DNA of 56,443 nt from an uncultured Bacteroidales bacterium (GCA_900316245.1 ONCE01000016.1:1-56443), one strand, 5' to 3'; numbered from the stretch's first letter, positions 31,917-41,327 are shown. The notes: generated by a model not told the origin, from the letters alone. A program made the numbers and translations.

Positions 31917-32672
31917 ATGAAAAGACTGATTCCCATCATCCTGCTGCTGGGCTTGCTCTCCTGCGAGTCCCGGCAGACTGTGACCCTGATTTCGTATAAT
32001 GTAGGAGCCTTCTCCAAGTATATGGACAACAGTACGGGGGGCGTGGCCCAGTTGATTCTGGACAATGGCGCCACCTATGTGGCCCTGAACGAATTGGACA
32101 GCTGCAACCGGCGTCACGCCAACTACCAGCTGGCCGACCTGGCCGCCGGGCTGGGGGACTGGTCCTACCAGTTTGCATCGGCCTTCCCTTATGCCGGAGG
32201 CGGTTATGGAAACGGAGTAGTGACTTCCAAGCCCATCCAGAACGGGTACAGCGTCATCCTTCCCAAGGGCGACGGCTCTGAGCAGCGCAGTGTGGCCGTG
32301 GTGGAAACCCCGGACTGCGTGTTTGCCTCCCTGCACCTGGACCACAAGGGCGAGACGGCCGCTTACGAGCAGATGAAGGTGGTGAACGAGTGGTTTACCG
32401 GCCGGTATTCCGGAAGCAAAAAGCCCGTTTTCCTCTGCGGAGACTTCAATGTTACCCCGGACAGCGAGGTGATAGAGCTGGCCAAGACCTGCTGGACGCA
32501 GCTTTCGGGCGTGGATTTCACCCATTCCACCACCCGGCCCCGGCATTGCATCGACTTTGTCTTTGCCCTTACGGCGGCCGCTCCGGTGAAGGTACTGGAA
32601 AGCGTAGTCCTCACGGAAGGAACGGCGGAACTGTCCGACCATTTTCCTGTTAAAGTAACCGTGGAGTATTAA
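31917..32672 (+). CDS. Endonuclease/exonuclease/phosphatase (EEP) fold lipoprotein
   Basis: A 251-residue lipoprotein ([16 protein letters not shown]). Start 31917 is chosen over an upstream in-frame ATG because it begins the signal peptide and follows the previous stop by 2 bases. EEP landmarks are [15 protein letters not shown] (metal-binding Glu), [22 protein letters not shown] and the terminal [11 protein letters not shown] with the catalytic His. Being outside the cytoplasm it more likely acts on phosphodiesters of lipids, sugars or extracellular nucleic acid than on chromosomal DNA. It closes the locus and is followed at once by the cysS promoter. Confidence 0.87.
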   Translation: MKRLIPIILLLGLLSCESRQTVTLISYNVGAFSKYMDNSTGGVAQLILDNGATYVALNELDSCNRRHANYQLADLAAGLGDWSYQFASAFPYAGGGYGNGVVTSKPIQNGYSVILPKGDGSEQRSVAVVETPDCVFASLHLDHKGETAAYEQMKVVNEWFTGRYSGSKKPVFLCGDFNVTPDSEVIELAKTCWTQLSGVDFTHSTTRPRHCIDFVFALTAAAPVKVLESVVLTEGTAELSDHFPVKVTVEY

Positions 32673-32683
32673 GGGAAAATGTG

Positions 32684-32691
32684 TATCTTTG
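32684..32691 (+). promoter_or_regulatory. Promoter -7 element for cysS
   Basis: TATCTTTG matches TAnnTTTG, 22 bases before the cysS ATG at 32714. The 15 bases beginning here, TATCTTTGCAAGTTA, recur exactly at the lysS promoter (39780). Confidence 0.75.
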
Positions 32692-32713
32692 CAAGTTAGT
32701 AAAGATACATAGC

Positions 32714-34180
32714 ATGAGACCTTTATACCTCACAAATACCCTTTCCCGCAACAAGGAACTTTTCAAGCCCATCCACGAGGGCCACGTAGGAATGTACGTG
32801 TGCGGCCCCACCGTGTATGGAGACGCCCATCTGGGTCACGCCCGTCCCGGCGTGACCTATGACGTTTTGTTCCGTCTGCTCAAATACTTGGGCTACAAAG
32901 TGCGTTATGTCCGCAACATCACGGACGTAGGCCACCTGGAGCACGATGCCGACGAGGGAGAGGACAAGATTGCCAAGAAAGCCCGTCTGGAGCAGCTGGA
33001 GCCTATGGAGGTGGTCCAGTACTACACGGAGCGTTACCACGAGGCCATGCGCCTGCTCAACGTGCAGTCGCCTTCCATCGAGCCCCGTGCTTCGGCCCAT
33101 ATCATCGAGCAGATCGAAGCCGTCAAGAAGATTCTGGCAGCCGGTTATGCCTACGAGAGCAACGGCTCCATCTATTTCGACGTCCAGAAGTACAACCAGG
33201 ACCATCATTATGGCGTTTTGTCTGGCCGAAACCTGGACGACACCCTGGAAGGCACCCGCAGCCTGGACGGCCAGAGCGACAAGCGGGCCCCGTTTGACTT
33301 TGCCCTCTGGAAGAAGGCCGAGCCGGAGCACATTATGCGCTGGCCCAGCCCCTGGGGAGACGGTTTCCCCGGCTGGCACCTGGAGTGCAGCGTAATGGGA
33401 GAGAAGTACCTGGGTGAAGAGTTTGACATCCACGGCGGCGGTATGGACCTGATGTTCCCGCACCACGAGTGCGAGATTGCCCAGAACGTGGCTTCCCGCG
33501 GTACGCAGGGCGTGCACTACTGGGTGCACAACAATATGATCACCATCAACGGACAGAAGATGGGCAAGAGCCTGGGCAACTTCATTACGCTGCCCCAGCT
33601 CTTTGCCGGAGACCATCCCAAGCTGGAGAAGGCCTACACCCCTATGACCATCCGTTTCTTCATCCTGCAGGCCCACTATCGCAGCACGCTGGACTTCTCC
33701 AACGAAGCCCTGCAGGCCGCAGAGAAAGGTTTGGGCCGATTGATGCAGGCCTGGCGTGCCCTGCCGGAGGCCTCTGTCATACCGAGCGAAGCGAGTGTAT
33801 CTCCTGCCGTCAAAGAAATCATCGAAGCCGTCCTGGACGCCCTCTGCGACGACCTCAATACCCCTATCGCCATCGCCCATCTCTTCGATGCGGTGAAGCT
33901 CATCAATGCCGGCGGTCTGTCCCAGGCCGATGCCGCCGCCCTGCGCCAGCTCTTTGACGAGGTGGTGGGCGGTGTCCTGGGTCTCAAGGACGAGGAAGCC
34001 GGCGCCTCCAACAAGGCCCAGAAAGCCCTGGAAGGCGTGATGCAGCTGGTGCTGGAAAACCGCAAGAAGGCCCGCGAAGAAAAGAACTGGGCCGAGAGCG
34101 ACCACATCCGCGACCTCCTGGCCTCTTACGGCATCACGGTCAAGGATACCAAGGATGGTGCCACCTGGACATTGGAATAA
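32714..34180 (+). CDS. cysS: Cysteinyl-tRNA synthetase
   Basis: A 488-residue class I synthetase. Landmarks are [20 protein letters not shown] (zinc and HIGH regions), GWHLECSVM and HHECEIAQ (zinc-binding), and KMGKSLGN as the KMSKS loop. The start at 32714 is the family start and lies just after the promoter. Residues 355-363 (VIPSEASVS) are encoded by an inserted 28-bp palindromic repeat located after the catalytic core, where an insertion can be tolerated. The synthetase therefore appears functional despite the insert. It is followed by xth with one base between. Confidence 0.97.
   Translation: MRPLYLTNTLSRNKELFKPIHEGHVGMYVCGPTVYGDAHLGHARPGVTYDVLFRLLKYLGYKVRYVRNITDVGHLEHDADEGEDKIAKKARLEQLEPMEVVQYYTERYHEAMRLLNVQSPSIEPRASAHIIEQIEAVKKILAAGYAYESNGSIYFDVQKYNQDHHYGVLSGRNLDDTLEGTRSLDGQSDKRAPFDFALWKKAEPEHIMRWPSPWGDGFPGWHLECSVMGEKYLGEEFDIHGGGMDLMFPHHECEIAQNVASRGTQGVHYWVHNNMITINGQKMGKSLGNFITLPQLFAGDHPKLEKAYTPMTIRFFILQAHYRSTLDFSNEALQAAEKGLGRLMQAWRALPEASVIPSEASVSPAVKEIIEAVLDALCDDLNTPIAIAHLFDAVKLINAGGLSQADAAALRQLFDEVVGGVLGLKDEEAGASNKAQKALEGVMQLVLENRKKAREEKNWAESDHIRDLLASYGITVKDTKDGATWTLE
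33776..33803 (+). repeat. 28-bp GTCAT...ATCTC palindromic repeat inserted in frame in cysS
   Basis: The element begins GTCATACCGAGCG and ends GCGAGTGTATCTC, with ATAC/GTAT at the inner ends self-complementary. The same length and the same GTCAT/ATCTC ends occur at 41328-41355. It keeps the cysS frame and adds nine residues. It belongs by appearance to the widespread small GTCAT-ATCTC palindromic repeats, of which in-gene copies are known as Rickettsia palindromic elements. Confidence 0.65.
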
Positions 34181-34181
34181 T

Positions 34182-34928
34182 ATGAAGTTTATCTCCTGGA
34201 ATGTGAACGGTCTGAGGGCTGTGGCCGGCAAGGGTTTTGCCGATGTCTTTGCAGACCTGGACGCCGATTTCGTGTGCCTGCAGGAAACCAAGCTGCAGGC
34301 CGGTCAGCTGGATCTGGAGTTCCTGGGCTATGAGTCTTACTGGAACTACGCCGAGAAGAAAGGCTACTCCGGCACGGCCGTCTATACCAAACATACTCCG
34401 CTGAGCGTGAAGTATGGCCTGGGCCTGGAAGAACACGACCAGGAGGGGAGAGTGATTACCCTGGAGTACGAAAAGTTCTTCCTGGTATGTGTCTATGTTC
34501 CCAACTCTCAGGACGGGCTGCGCCGGCTGGATTACCGCATGCAGTGGGAGGATGCCTTCCGGGCTTATCTGTCGGCCCTTCCGGGGCCGGTGATTATGTG
34601 CGGAGACCTCAATGTGGCCCACGAGGAGATAGACCTCAAGAACCCTTCCACCAACCATTTCAACGCCGGTTTCACGGATGAGGAACGCGGCAAGTTTACG
34701 GAACTGCTGGCTGCCGGATTTGTGGACAGTTGGCGTTTCCAGCATCCCGGAGAGGCCAAGTACTCCTGGTGGAGCTACCGAATGAATGCCCGTGAGCGGA
34801 ACGTAGGGTGGCGCATAGACTATTTTGTGGTGTCGGAATCCCTTAAGGACAGCATCGTCTCCACCGACATCCATAACGAAATTTTCGGGTCAGACCATTG
34901 CCCCGTAGAACTCATAGCGAACTTATGA
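34182..34928 (+). CDS. xth: Exodeoxyribonuclease III
   Basis: A 248-residue AP endonuclease/3'-5' exonuclease of base excision repair. It starts MKFISWNVNGLRAV and shows FVCLQETKLQ (metal-binding Glu), YSGTAVYTK, VYVPNSQ, CGDLNVAHEEIDLKNP, WRIDYFVVS and the catalytic SDHCPVEL. The start at 34182 is chosen from homology; the frame extends nine codons upstream into cysS. It has no signal peptide, unlike the EEP lipoprotein at 31917. Its stop overlaps the ltaE start (ATGA). Confidence 0.95.
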   Translation: MKFISWNVNGLRAVAGKGFADVFADLDADFVCLQETKLQAGQLDLEFLGYESYWNYAEKKGYSGTAVYTKHTPLSVKYGLGLEEHDQEGRVITLEYEKFFLVCVYVPNSQDGLRRLDYRMQWEDAFRAYLSALPGPVIMCGDLNVAHEEIDLKNPSTNHFNAGFTDEERGKFTELLAAGFVDSWRFQHPGEAKYSWWSYRMNARERNVGWRIDYFVVSESLKDSIVSTDIHNEIFGSDHCPVELIANL

Positions 34929-35953
34929 TCTCTTTTACCTGCGATTACAACGAAGGCGCCCATCCGGCTATCCTGGAGCGCCTTGTCGCCACCAATTTCA
35001 TACAGCAGCCCGGGTATGGGGCAGATAGTTTCACGGCTTCGGCCAAAGCCCGCATCCGCGAGTGCATCGGCCGTCCGGAGGCAGAGGTTTTCCTCCTCAC
35101 CGGCGGTACCCAGACCAATTCCACCGTCATTGCCACCATGCTCAGGGACTACCAGGGCGTTGTGGCGGCCCAGACCGGCCACATTGCCGTGCACGAAGCC
35201 GGCGCTGTGGAATACACCGGCCACAAGGTACTGACGCTGCCGCAGCGGGAAGGCAAAATGTCGGCCCAGGATCTTAAGAACTATCTGAAAGGATATTACG
35301 CCGACGGTTCCTACGACCATATGGTCTTCCCCGGTATGGTGTATATTTCCTTCCCTACGGAGTACGGTACGCTCTATTCCAAGAAGGAACTCGCGGATAT
35401 TTACGCAGTGTGTCAGGAATACTCCCTGCCGCTGTTTGTGGACGGTGCCCGTTTGGGTTACGGCCTTATGAGCCCCGCCTGCGACATCACCATTAAGGAT
35501 TTGGCCAGGCTCTGCGACGTCTTCACCATCGGCGGTACCAAGGTAGGCGCCCTCTGCGGCGAGGCCGTGGTTTTCCCTTCCGGAAAGGCTCCAAAACACT
35601 TCTTTACCATGGTGAAACAGCACGGCGCCCTGGTGGCCAAAGGCCGCCTGCTGGGCGTCCAGTTTGACACCCTGTTCACGGACGGACTGTACTTCAAGAT
35701 TGCCCAGGGCGCCATTGACCTGGCTATGCAGTTGAAGAAACTGTTCCTGGACAAGGGTTACGAACTCTTCCTGGATTCTCCTACCAATCAGCAATTCATC
35801 ATCCTTACCCCCGCAGCGGCCAAAGCCCTGGAGGGAAAGGTGGCTTACGAAGTTTGGGAAACGCTCCCCGACGGCCGTAAGGTGGTGCGCTTTGCCACCA
35901 GCTGGGCCACCACGCCGGAGCAGGTTTCGCAGCTCTCTGCCCTTCTGCCCTAG
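34925..35953 (+). CDS. ltaE: Low-specificity threonine aldolase-like PLP enzyme
   Basis: A 342-residue fold-type I PLP enzyme that would cleave L-threonine or allo-threonine to glycine and acetaldehyde. Visible are YNEGAHPAI, LLTGGTQTNSTV, AVHEAGAVEYTGH, FVDGARLGYGL (Asp binding the PLP nitrogen) and the lysine site FTIGGTKVGALCGE. It begins MISFTCDYNEG at the ATGA overlap with xth. Its 3' end overlaps ssb on the opposite strand by four bases. A related beta-eliminating lyase activity is an alternative. Confidence 0.88.
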   Translation: MISFTCDYNEGAHPAILERLVATNFIQQPGYGADSFTASAKARIRECIGRPEAEVFLLTGGTQTNSTVIATMLRDYQGVVAAQTGHIAVHEAGAVEYTGHKVLTLPQREGKMSAQDLKNYLKGYYADGSYDHMVFPGMVYISFPTEYGTLYSKKELADIYAVCQEYSLPLFVDGARLGYGLMSPACDITIKDLARLCDVFTIGGTKVGALCGEAVVFPSGKAPKHFFTMVKQHGALVAKGRLLGVQFDTLFTDGLYFKIAQGAIDLAMQLKKLFLDKGYELFLDSPTNQQFIILTPAAAKALEGKVAYEVWETLPDGRKVVRFATSWATTPEQVSQLSALLP

Positions 35954-36456
35954 AACGGCAGATCATCGGAAGGCTCGGCGGCCGGGAGCGGGCCCTGATA
36001 GGCCGGAGCAGCAGCCTGGGGCTGCGGAGCCGGAGCGGCCTGAGGGGCTGCGGGCTGCTGGGCATAACCGCCCTGGTAGCCACCCTGCTGGTTCTGGTCT
36101 CCGTCCGGGCGCTTGCCCAGGAGCTGGAGGGTATCCACTACCACTTCAGTAGTATAACGCTTGTTGCCGGTCTGGTCTGTCCACTGGCGGGTGCGGAGAC
36201 GGCCTTCCACAAAGATCTGAGAGCCTTTGTGGATGTATTTTTCTGCCACGTCGGCATTGTTACGCCACAAAACGAGGTTGTGCCATTCGGTGTTTTCGCG
36301 GATTTCTCCGTTGCGGTCACGGTAGCGCTCCGAGGTAGCAAGCGGGAAAGAAGCCACCTTGGTGTTGCCGGAGGGATTCTGAGGATTGGATTCAAGGTAA
36401 CGTACTTCAGGGTCTTTTCCAACGTTACCGATAAGCATGACTTTGTTCAGTGACAT
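35950..36456 (-). CDS. ssb: Single-stranded DNA-binding protein
   Basis: A 168-residue protein with an N-terminal OB fold (MSLNKVMLIGNVGKDPEVRY, FPLATSERYRDRNGE, TEWHNLVLW, GSQIFVEGRLRTRQW), a Gln/Pro/Ala-rich linker and the conserved acidic tip DDLPF that recruits repair and replication partners. The start at 36456 is the family start. It follows aroE by two bases on the same strand, so flippase-like gene, aroE and ssb form one transcript. Confidence 0.96.
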   Translation of the reverse strand: MSLNKVMLIGNVGKDPEVRYLESNPQNPSGNTKVASFPLATSERYRDRNGEIRENTEWHNLVLWRNNADVAEKYIHKGSQIFVEGRLRTRQWTDQTGNKRYTTEVVVDTLQLLGKRPDGDQNQQGGYQGGYAQQPAAPQAAPAPQPQAAAPAYQGPLPAAEPSDDLPF

Positions 36457-36458
36457 AA

Positions 36459-37184
36459 TTATATTGCGTTTAAAAGGTTTTCCATATTGGGCTTTTCTCC
36501 GGTGAAGAGCTCGTATCCGGCCGCAGCCTGCCACAGGAGCCAACGCTGTCCCGGGATGTAAGCTTTACAGGGAAGGCCGGGAAGCGCGGGCTTTTTGTAC
36601 TCGGCTTCCAGCACCACCGCTGCTGCAAAATTCAGGCCCGGAGGCACGGGTGCACCGCCCGGAAGCGTATAAAAAATTCCATCGGGCCGACAGGCCTCCA
36701 AACCCTCCCAGGGGGCGGTTTGGCAGCCAAAATGAGCAGCCAGCGCTGCGGCCTTTTCCTCCGATCTCCCAGTGACCCGGACGCGGCAGCCCAGTTTCTG
36801 GGCGGCGACGATGGCAGCACGGGCCGCACCGCCCGTTCCCACCACCAGGACGTCGGTCACCGGCAGGCCGCACTCCTTCACGGCCAGGACGATGCCGTCC
36901 ACGTCGGTATTGTATCCGAACAGCCTATCGGCCTTCTTTACTACCAGATTGACGGCGCCGGTTCGGCGGGCTTCCTCGGACCGTTCATCCACCTTTGCAA
37001 AGGCATCCTGCTTGAAGGGAGCCGTGACATTGATGCCGTCATAATCGGCCAAAAAAACCTTCCAAGCGTCTTCAAACTGCTCGCGGTCCACCAGGTCATA
37101 CGGGTAGCGGCCGTCGTAAGCGGCGGCGAACAGGCGGGGGCTCAGGGACCCCGCTACCGGATGACCGATGAGCGCAAACTTCAT
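36459..37184 (-). CDS. aroE: Shikimate dehydrogenase
   Basis: A 241-residue NADPH-dependent enzyme of aromatic amino acid synthesis. It starts MKFALIGHPVAGSLSPRLF (substrate loop with SLS), has NVTAPFKQDAF (catalytic Lys), GYNTDVDGI, and the dinucleotide motif VVGTGGAARAA. It is a short form of the family. The open frame continues far upstream but that extension overlaps the flippase-like gene and is not coding. It overlaps the upstream gene by four bases. Confidence 0.93.
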   Translation of the reverse strand: MKFALIGHPVAGSLSPRLFAAAYDGRYPYDLVDREQFEDAWKVFLADYDGINVTAPFKQDAFAKVDERSEEARRTGAVNLVVKKADRLFGYNTDVDGIVLAVKECGLPVTDVLVVGTGGAARAAIVAAQKLGCRVRVTGRSEEKAAALAAHFGCQTAPWEGLEACRPDGIFYTLPGGAPVPPGLNFAAAVVLEAEYKKPALPGLPCKAYIPGQRWLLWQAAAGYELFTGEKPNMENLLNAI

Positions 37185-38182
37185 TTCTTGCGGAAAAAGC
37201 TTTCGTGGATGTAGGAGACCAGACCGCAGACCGCCTGGGTGATGACCTGGGACTCGTGGTTGAGGACGGCAAACGCCATACAGGCGTCCTTGGGGATGCC
37301 CCAGAGCACCTGGAGCGCACCGCTCACCATTCCGTGATAGATGCCGAAGCCACCCGGGATGGGGACCATCGTACTGATGCTGCCCACCAGGGATATGAAC
37401 AGGGCATCCACCAGGGTGAGGGAACTGAAGGCCGGCATATCCTTGAGGGCCTGCACGATGCAGGCGCTCATAAACCAGTAGAGCGTCCAGATGAGGACGG
37501 TATACAGCAGGAAGAGCCAGCCGTTTTTCATCCGGCGGAAGGAACCCAGTCCTTCTCCGATGCCCTTGATGAAGATCCAGACGCGGCCCCAGAATCCGCC
37601 CCGCTTCCTGAGGCACCAGCACAGGCCCACCACAAGGGCCAGGAGCAGGAGCAGGCCGGGGATGGCGAGGCTCATAACGGTGCTTCCCCAGGAGAAATTG
37701 TCCGTGAAGAAGGCTCCGAAATCGTCCCATTTCAGCACCAGCACAACGCCGGTGATGAAAGCCACGAACAGCATATCCCAGACACGCTCGGTCACGATGG
37801 AGCCCAGGGCTTTATCGGCCGAAAGGACGCGCTTTCCCCCTTCATCCTTGTAAGAGTTCTTGACCACATAGGCCAGGCGGACCACTTCTCCCACGCGGGG
37901 AAGGAAGAGATTGACCGCGCTGCAGATGTTGTAGGCGTTGAAGCAGGTAAGGATGGACGTCTTGGAATCCAGGGGGATCAGGAGCATCCTCCAGCGGAGT
38001 CCGCGGATGAAAAGGGACAGGATGCCCAGGGCGATGGACAGCAGCACCCACTCCCACTTGCACTGTTCCAGGGCCAGCATAAACTGGGTCCAGTCTATGC
38101 TGCGGAAGCAAAAATAGACCAGGACCACCGCCACGGCCGCCCAAAACAGGTATTGAAGGGTATTCTTGGTTTTCTTGTCCAT
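37181..38182 (-). CDS. Flippase-like integral membrane protein (LPG_synthase_TM / UPF0104 type)
   Basis: A 333-residue protein with about eight membrane spans. It resembles the lysylphosphatidylglycerol synthase membrane domain/YbhN family: RGLRWRMLLIPLD, NLFLPRVGEVVRLAYV (the conserved P-x-R-x-GE-x-R motif), SIVTERVWDML, and VPIPGGFGIYHG near the C-terminus. Without the cytosolic transferase domain it is unlikely to make lysyl-PG; members are often linked to lipid or polyprenol-linked sugar handling. Start 38182 (MDKKTKNTL) lies close behind a good promoter. Exact function unknown. Confidence 0.85.
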   Translation of the reverse strand: MDKKTKNTLQYLFWAAVAVVLVYFCFRSIDWTQFMLALEQCKWEWVLLSIALGILSLFIRGLRWRMLLIPLDSKTSILTCFNAYNICSAVNLFLPRVGEVVRLAYVVKNSYKDEGGKRVLSADKALGSIVTERVWDMLFVAFITGVVLVLKWDDFGAFFTDNFSWGSTVMSLAIPGLLLLLALVVGLCWCLRKRGGFWGRVWIFIKGIGEGLGSFRRMKNGWLFLLYTVLIWTLYWFMSACIVQALKDMPAFSSLTLVDALFISLVGSISTMVPIPGGFGIYHGMVSGALQVLWGIPKDACMAFAVLNHESQVITQAVCGLVSYIHESFFRKK

Positions 38183-38189
38183 CTGTAGA

Positions 38190-38197
38190 CAAAGGTA
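38190..38197 (-). promoter_or_regulatory. Promoter -7 element for the flippase-aroE-ssb operon
   Basis: On the minus strand this reads TACCTTTG, matching TAnnTTTG, only 7 bases before the ATG at 38182. The transcript should be leaderless or nearly so. Confidence 0.65.
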
Positions 38198-38220
38198 ATG
38201 GAAAATTGTCAAATAATGGC

Positions 38221-38228
38221 TAAATTTG
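38221..38228 (+). promoter_or_regulatory. Promoter -7 element for the PfkB-family kinase operon
   Basis: TAAATTTG matches TAnnTTTG, 19 bases before the ATG at 38248. It is arranged divergently with the element at 38190. Confidence 0.65.
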
Positions 38229-38247
38229 TGAGTTAAACCTCATTTGT

Positions 38248-39258
38248 ATGAAATCCATCCTTGGCATCGGCAATGCCCTTACCGACATTCTGGCCGTTCT
38301 TCCGGACGACACCCTCCTTCGCAAATTCCACCTCCCGCTGGGCAGTATGCAGCACGTAGATATGGAAACCGGAGACCGCATCTGGGAAGACCTCAAGCAT
38401 TACGGTGTCAAGTACGTTCCGGGTGGCAGCGCCGCCAATACCATTACCTGTACGGCCATCTTCGGAATGCCCTCCGGCTATGTGGGCAAGATAGGAAACG
38501 ACGATTTGGGCAACCTCTTCAAGAGCTCGATGGAGCAGTTTGGCGTGAAGGCCCAGATGCTCTATGGCACCAAGTCCAGCGGCCGGTGTATGGTCTTCAT
38601 CACCGGTGCCAATGCCGAGCGCACGTTCGCAGACTATATGGGCGCCACCCTGGAAATGGGCCCCGACGATTTGGATCCTTCCTTCTTCGAGGGGTACGAC
38701 TATTTCCACATCGAGGGCTATCTGGTGCAGAACCAGGAGCTCATCTCCAAAGCCGCCCGCCTGGCCAAGGCCGCCGGTTGCACCATCTCCATCGATATGG
38801 CCTCCTACAACGTGGTGGAGTCCAACAACACCTTCTTCCATAACCTGGTGGAGAACTACGTAGACATAGTCTTTGCCAACGAAACTGAAGCCAAGGCTTT
38901 CACCAAGAAAGAGCCCCAGGAAGCCATCGTGGAACTGGCCAACCTCTGCCAGATAGCCGTGGTGAAGGTGGGAAAGGCCGGCTCCATGATCAAGTCCGGC
39001 AACGAGTACCACTTCATCGAACCCTGGCCCGCCAAGCCCATCGACGCCACCGGCGCCGGAGACACCTATGCCGCCGGCTTTCTCTATGCCCATTCCCTGG
39101 GCCTTCCGCTCAAAGTCTGCGGTGAAATTGGTTCCATCATTGCCGCCAAGGTGGTGGAAGTCATCGGCACCAAGATTGACATTCCCCGCTGGAGAGATGC
39201 CAAAGAAGAAATCCGTGCCCTCATTGCCGCCAACACCCCCGCCTACACTGACCGATGA
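38248..39258 (+). CDS. PfkB-family carbohydrate/nucleoside kinase, adenosine kinase-like
   Basis: A 336-residue ribokinase-superfamily kinase. Visible are the N-terminal GIGNALTDILAVL, the glycine pair region YVPGGSAANTITCTAIFGMP, GYVGKIGNDDLG, and the anion hole with catalytic Asp in IDATGAGDTYAAGFLYAHS. The GGSAANT segment and the overall length fit the adenosine kinase-like branch common in Bacteroidota, but the sugar or nucleoside specificity is not certain. It overlaps the next gene by four bases (ATGA). Confidence 0.9.
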   Translation: MKSILGIGNALTDILAVLPDDTLLRKFHLPLGSMQHVDMETGDRIWEDLKHYGVKYVPGGSAANTITCTAIFGMPSGYVGKIGNDDLGNLFKSSMEQFGVKAQMLYGTKSSGRCMVFITGANAERTFADYMGATLEMGPDDLDPSFFEGYDYFHIEGYLVQNQELISKAARLAKAAGCTISIDMASYNVVESNNTFFHNLVENYVDIVFANETEAKAFTKKEPQEAIVELANLCQIAVVKVGKAGSMIKSGNEYHFIEPWPAKPIDATGAGDTYAAGFLYAHSLGLPLKVCGEIGSIIAAKVVEVIGTKIDIPRWRDAKEEIRALIAANTPAYTDR

Positions 39259-39728
39259 AAAAGTATCTCTGGGTTCTCCTTATTTCTATGCTGCCGCTGG
39301 TGGAAATCCGCGGCGCCGTTCCCTACGCCGTGGGAATGGACCTGCCCCTGGTCCCCTCCATCATAGTGGCCATTATCGGCAATATGATTCCCGTCCCCTT
39401 CATCTTTCTCTTTGCCCGCCGCATCCTGGAATGGGGCAAGGACAAGAAGGTCATCGGCCCGTTCTTTACCTGGTGCCTGCAGAAAGGCGAGAAGGGGGGC
39501 CGAAAACTGGAGGAGAAGGCCGGCCGTGGCCTCTACTGGGCGCTGTTCCTGTTTGTAGGCATTCCCGTTCCCGGTACCGGCGCCTGGACCGGCATGCTGG
39601 CCGCCAGCATCCTGGACATGGACTTCAAGAAAAGCACCATCGCGGCCCTCGGCGGTGTGCTCCTGGCTGGTGCCATCATGCTGGCCGCCTCCCTGGGTGT
39701 CTTTGGCGCTATCGATCTGGTAAAATAA
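39255..39728 (+). CDS. Small multidrug export family membrane protein (PF06695 type)
   Basis: A 157-residue membrane protein with about four spans. The family signatures are the N-terminal LPLVEIRGAVPYAVG and the central FVGIPVPGTGAWTGMLAAS, which form re-entrant-like proline/glycine motifs. The family name comes from weak early annotation and a transport substrate is not established. It starts within the end of the kinase gene and is the last gene of that operon. Confidence 0.85.
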   Translation: MKKYLWVLLISMLPLVEIRGAVPYAVGMDLPLVPSIIVAIIGNMIPVPFIFLFARRILEWGKDKKVIGPFFTWCLQKGEKGGRKLEEKAGRGLYWALFLFVGIPVPGTGAWTGMLAASILDMDFKKSTIAALGGVLLAGAIMLAASLGVFGAIDLVK

Positions 39729-39779
39729 ACCCTTTGGGCCAGGAACGATATCTTTTGGGTAAAGATGCGAAAAAATCCG

Positions 39780-39787
39780 TATCTTTG
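39780..39787 (+). promoter_or_regulatory. Promoter -7 element for lysS
   Basis: TATCTTTG matches TAnnTTTG, with a TTTTG about 23 bases upstream as a possible -33 element, and lies 23 bases before the lysS ATG. The element and the following CAAGTTA are identical to the cysS promoter at 32684. Confidence 0.75.
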
Positions 39788-39810
39788 CAAGTTATTAGAA
39801 AAAGCAGAAT

Positions 39811-41325
39811 ATGGCATACGCAGAATTTAACGAGCAGGAGCTCGGAAGAAGAGAGTCGCTGAATAAACTTCGTGAGCTGGGCATCAATCCGTACCCGGCC
39901 CCGATGTACCCCGTCAATACCACCACCGTAGAAATTGCAGAAGGCTACAAACCCGAGGAAGGCAACTTCCAGGAGGTGTGCATCGCCGGCCGCATTATGA
40001 GCCGCCGCATTATGGGCGCCGCTTCCTTTATGGAACTGCAGGACCACGCCGGCCGCATCCAGGTGTATGTGAAGAGGGATGAGATTTGCCCCGAAGAGGA
40101 CAAGACCCTGTACAACACCGTTTTCAAGAAACTGCTGGACATCGGTGACTTTGTGGGCATCAAGGGCTTCGCCTTCTTTACCCAGACGGGTCAGCTGTCC
40201 GTCCACGCCAAGGAACTTACCGTACTGAGCAAGTCCCTCCGCGTGCTTCCCATCGTGAAGACGGATGCAGACGGCACCGTGCACGACAGCTTTGAAGACC
40301 CTGAGCTGCGTTATCGCCAGCGCTATGTGGACCTTGTGGTGAACCCCCAGGTGAAGGATGTGTTCTTCAAGCGCACCCAGATTGTGAATACCATGCGCCA
40401 GTGCTTCAACGAGGCCGGCTGCCTGGAGGTGGAAACCCCCATCCTGCAGGCCATCCCCGGCGGTGCCACGGCCCGTCCGTTCATCACGCACCACAACGCC
40501 CTGGACGTGGATATGTATATGCGTATTGCCAATGAGCTCTACCTTAAGCGCCTCATCGTGGGCGGTTTTGCCGGTGTGTACGAGTTCGCCAAGAACTTCC
40601 GCAACGAGGGTATGGACAAGACCCACAACCCCGAGTTCACCTGTGTGGAGATGTACATCGCCTACAAGGACTATATCTGGATGATGGAGTTCACGGAGAA
40701 GATGCTGCAGAGAGTGGCCGAAGCCACCGGCGGCGTCAAGAAGACCATCGGCGGCAACGAGATTTCCTTCGAGGGACCTTTCCGCCGCCTGCGCATCCTG
40801 GATGCCATCAAGGAGTACGCCGGTGTGGATGTGAAGGGGATGGACGAGAAGCAGCTGCGCGAGGTTTGCAAGAAACTGAACGTGGAGGTGTCTCCGGAAA
40901 TGGGCGTTGGTAAACTCATCGACGCCATTGTAGGTGAATACGTGGAGAAGAACCTGGTTCAGCCCACCTTCCTCATTGACTATCCCGTGGAGATGAGCCC
41001 GCTCACCAAGCGTTGCCGCTACGACGATACCCTCACCGAGCGTTTCGAGCTCTTCGTGAACGGAAAGGAACTGGCCAACGCCTATTCCGAGCTCAACGAC
41101 CCCGTGGACCAGCTGGAGCGCTTCGAGGAGCAGGCTGCCCTCAAGAGCAAGGGAGACGACGAGGCCATGTACGTGGACTACGACTTTGTCCGCGCTCTGG
41201 AATATGGTATGCCCCCGACCTCCGGTATCGGCATCGGCATTGACCGCCTCACTATGTTTATGACGGGCCAGGAGTCCATCCAAGATGTATTGTTCTTCCC
41301 TATGATGAGACCCGAAAAGTTTTAA
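39811..41325 (+). CDS. lysS: Lysyl-tRNA synthetase, class II
   Basis: A 504-residue synthetase with an N-terminal OB-fold anticodon-binding domain ([20 protein letters not shown]) and a class II core. Motif 2 is seen in [20 protein letters not shown] and motif 3 in [15 protein letters not shown]. Other fixed points are [16 protein letters not shown] and [20 protein letters not shown]. Full length for the family. It is followed by a palindromic repeat with a T-run that can end the transcript. Confidence 0.97.
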   Translation: MAYAEFNEQELGRRESLNKLRELGINPYPAPMYPVNTTTVEIAEGYKPEEGNFQEVCIAGRIMSRRIMGAASFMELQDHAGRIQVYVKRDEICPEEDKTLYNTVFKKLLDIGDFVGIKGFAFFTQTGQLSVHAKELTVLSKSLRVLPIVKTDADGTVHDSFEDPELRYRQRYVDLVVNPQVKDVFFKRTQIVNTMRQCFNEAGCLEVETPILQAIPGGATARPFITHHNALDVDMYMRIANELYLKRLIVGGFAGVYEFAKNFRNEGMDKTHNPEFTCVEMYIAYKDYIWMMEFTEKMLQRVAEATGGVKKTIGGNEISFEGPFRRLRILDAIKEYAGVDVKGMDEKQLREVCKKLNVEVSPEMGVGKLIDAIVGEYVEKNLVQPTFLIDYPVEMSPLTKRCRYDDTLTERFELFVNGKELANAYSELNDPVDQLERFEEQAALKSKGDDEAMYVDYDFVRALEYGMPPTSGIGIGIDRLTMFMTGQESIQDVLFFPMMRPEKF

Positions 41326-41327
41326 CC

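Noticed and set aside
37185-37730. Upstream extension of the aroE frame by about 180 codons
   Set aside because: It lies inside the flippase-like gene and reads as proline/arginine-rich shadow sequence; shikimate dehydrogenase starts at MKFALIGHP.
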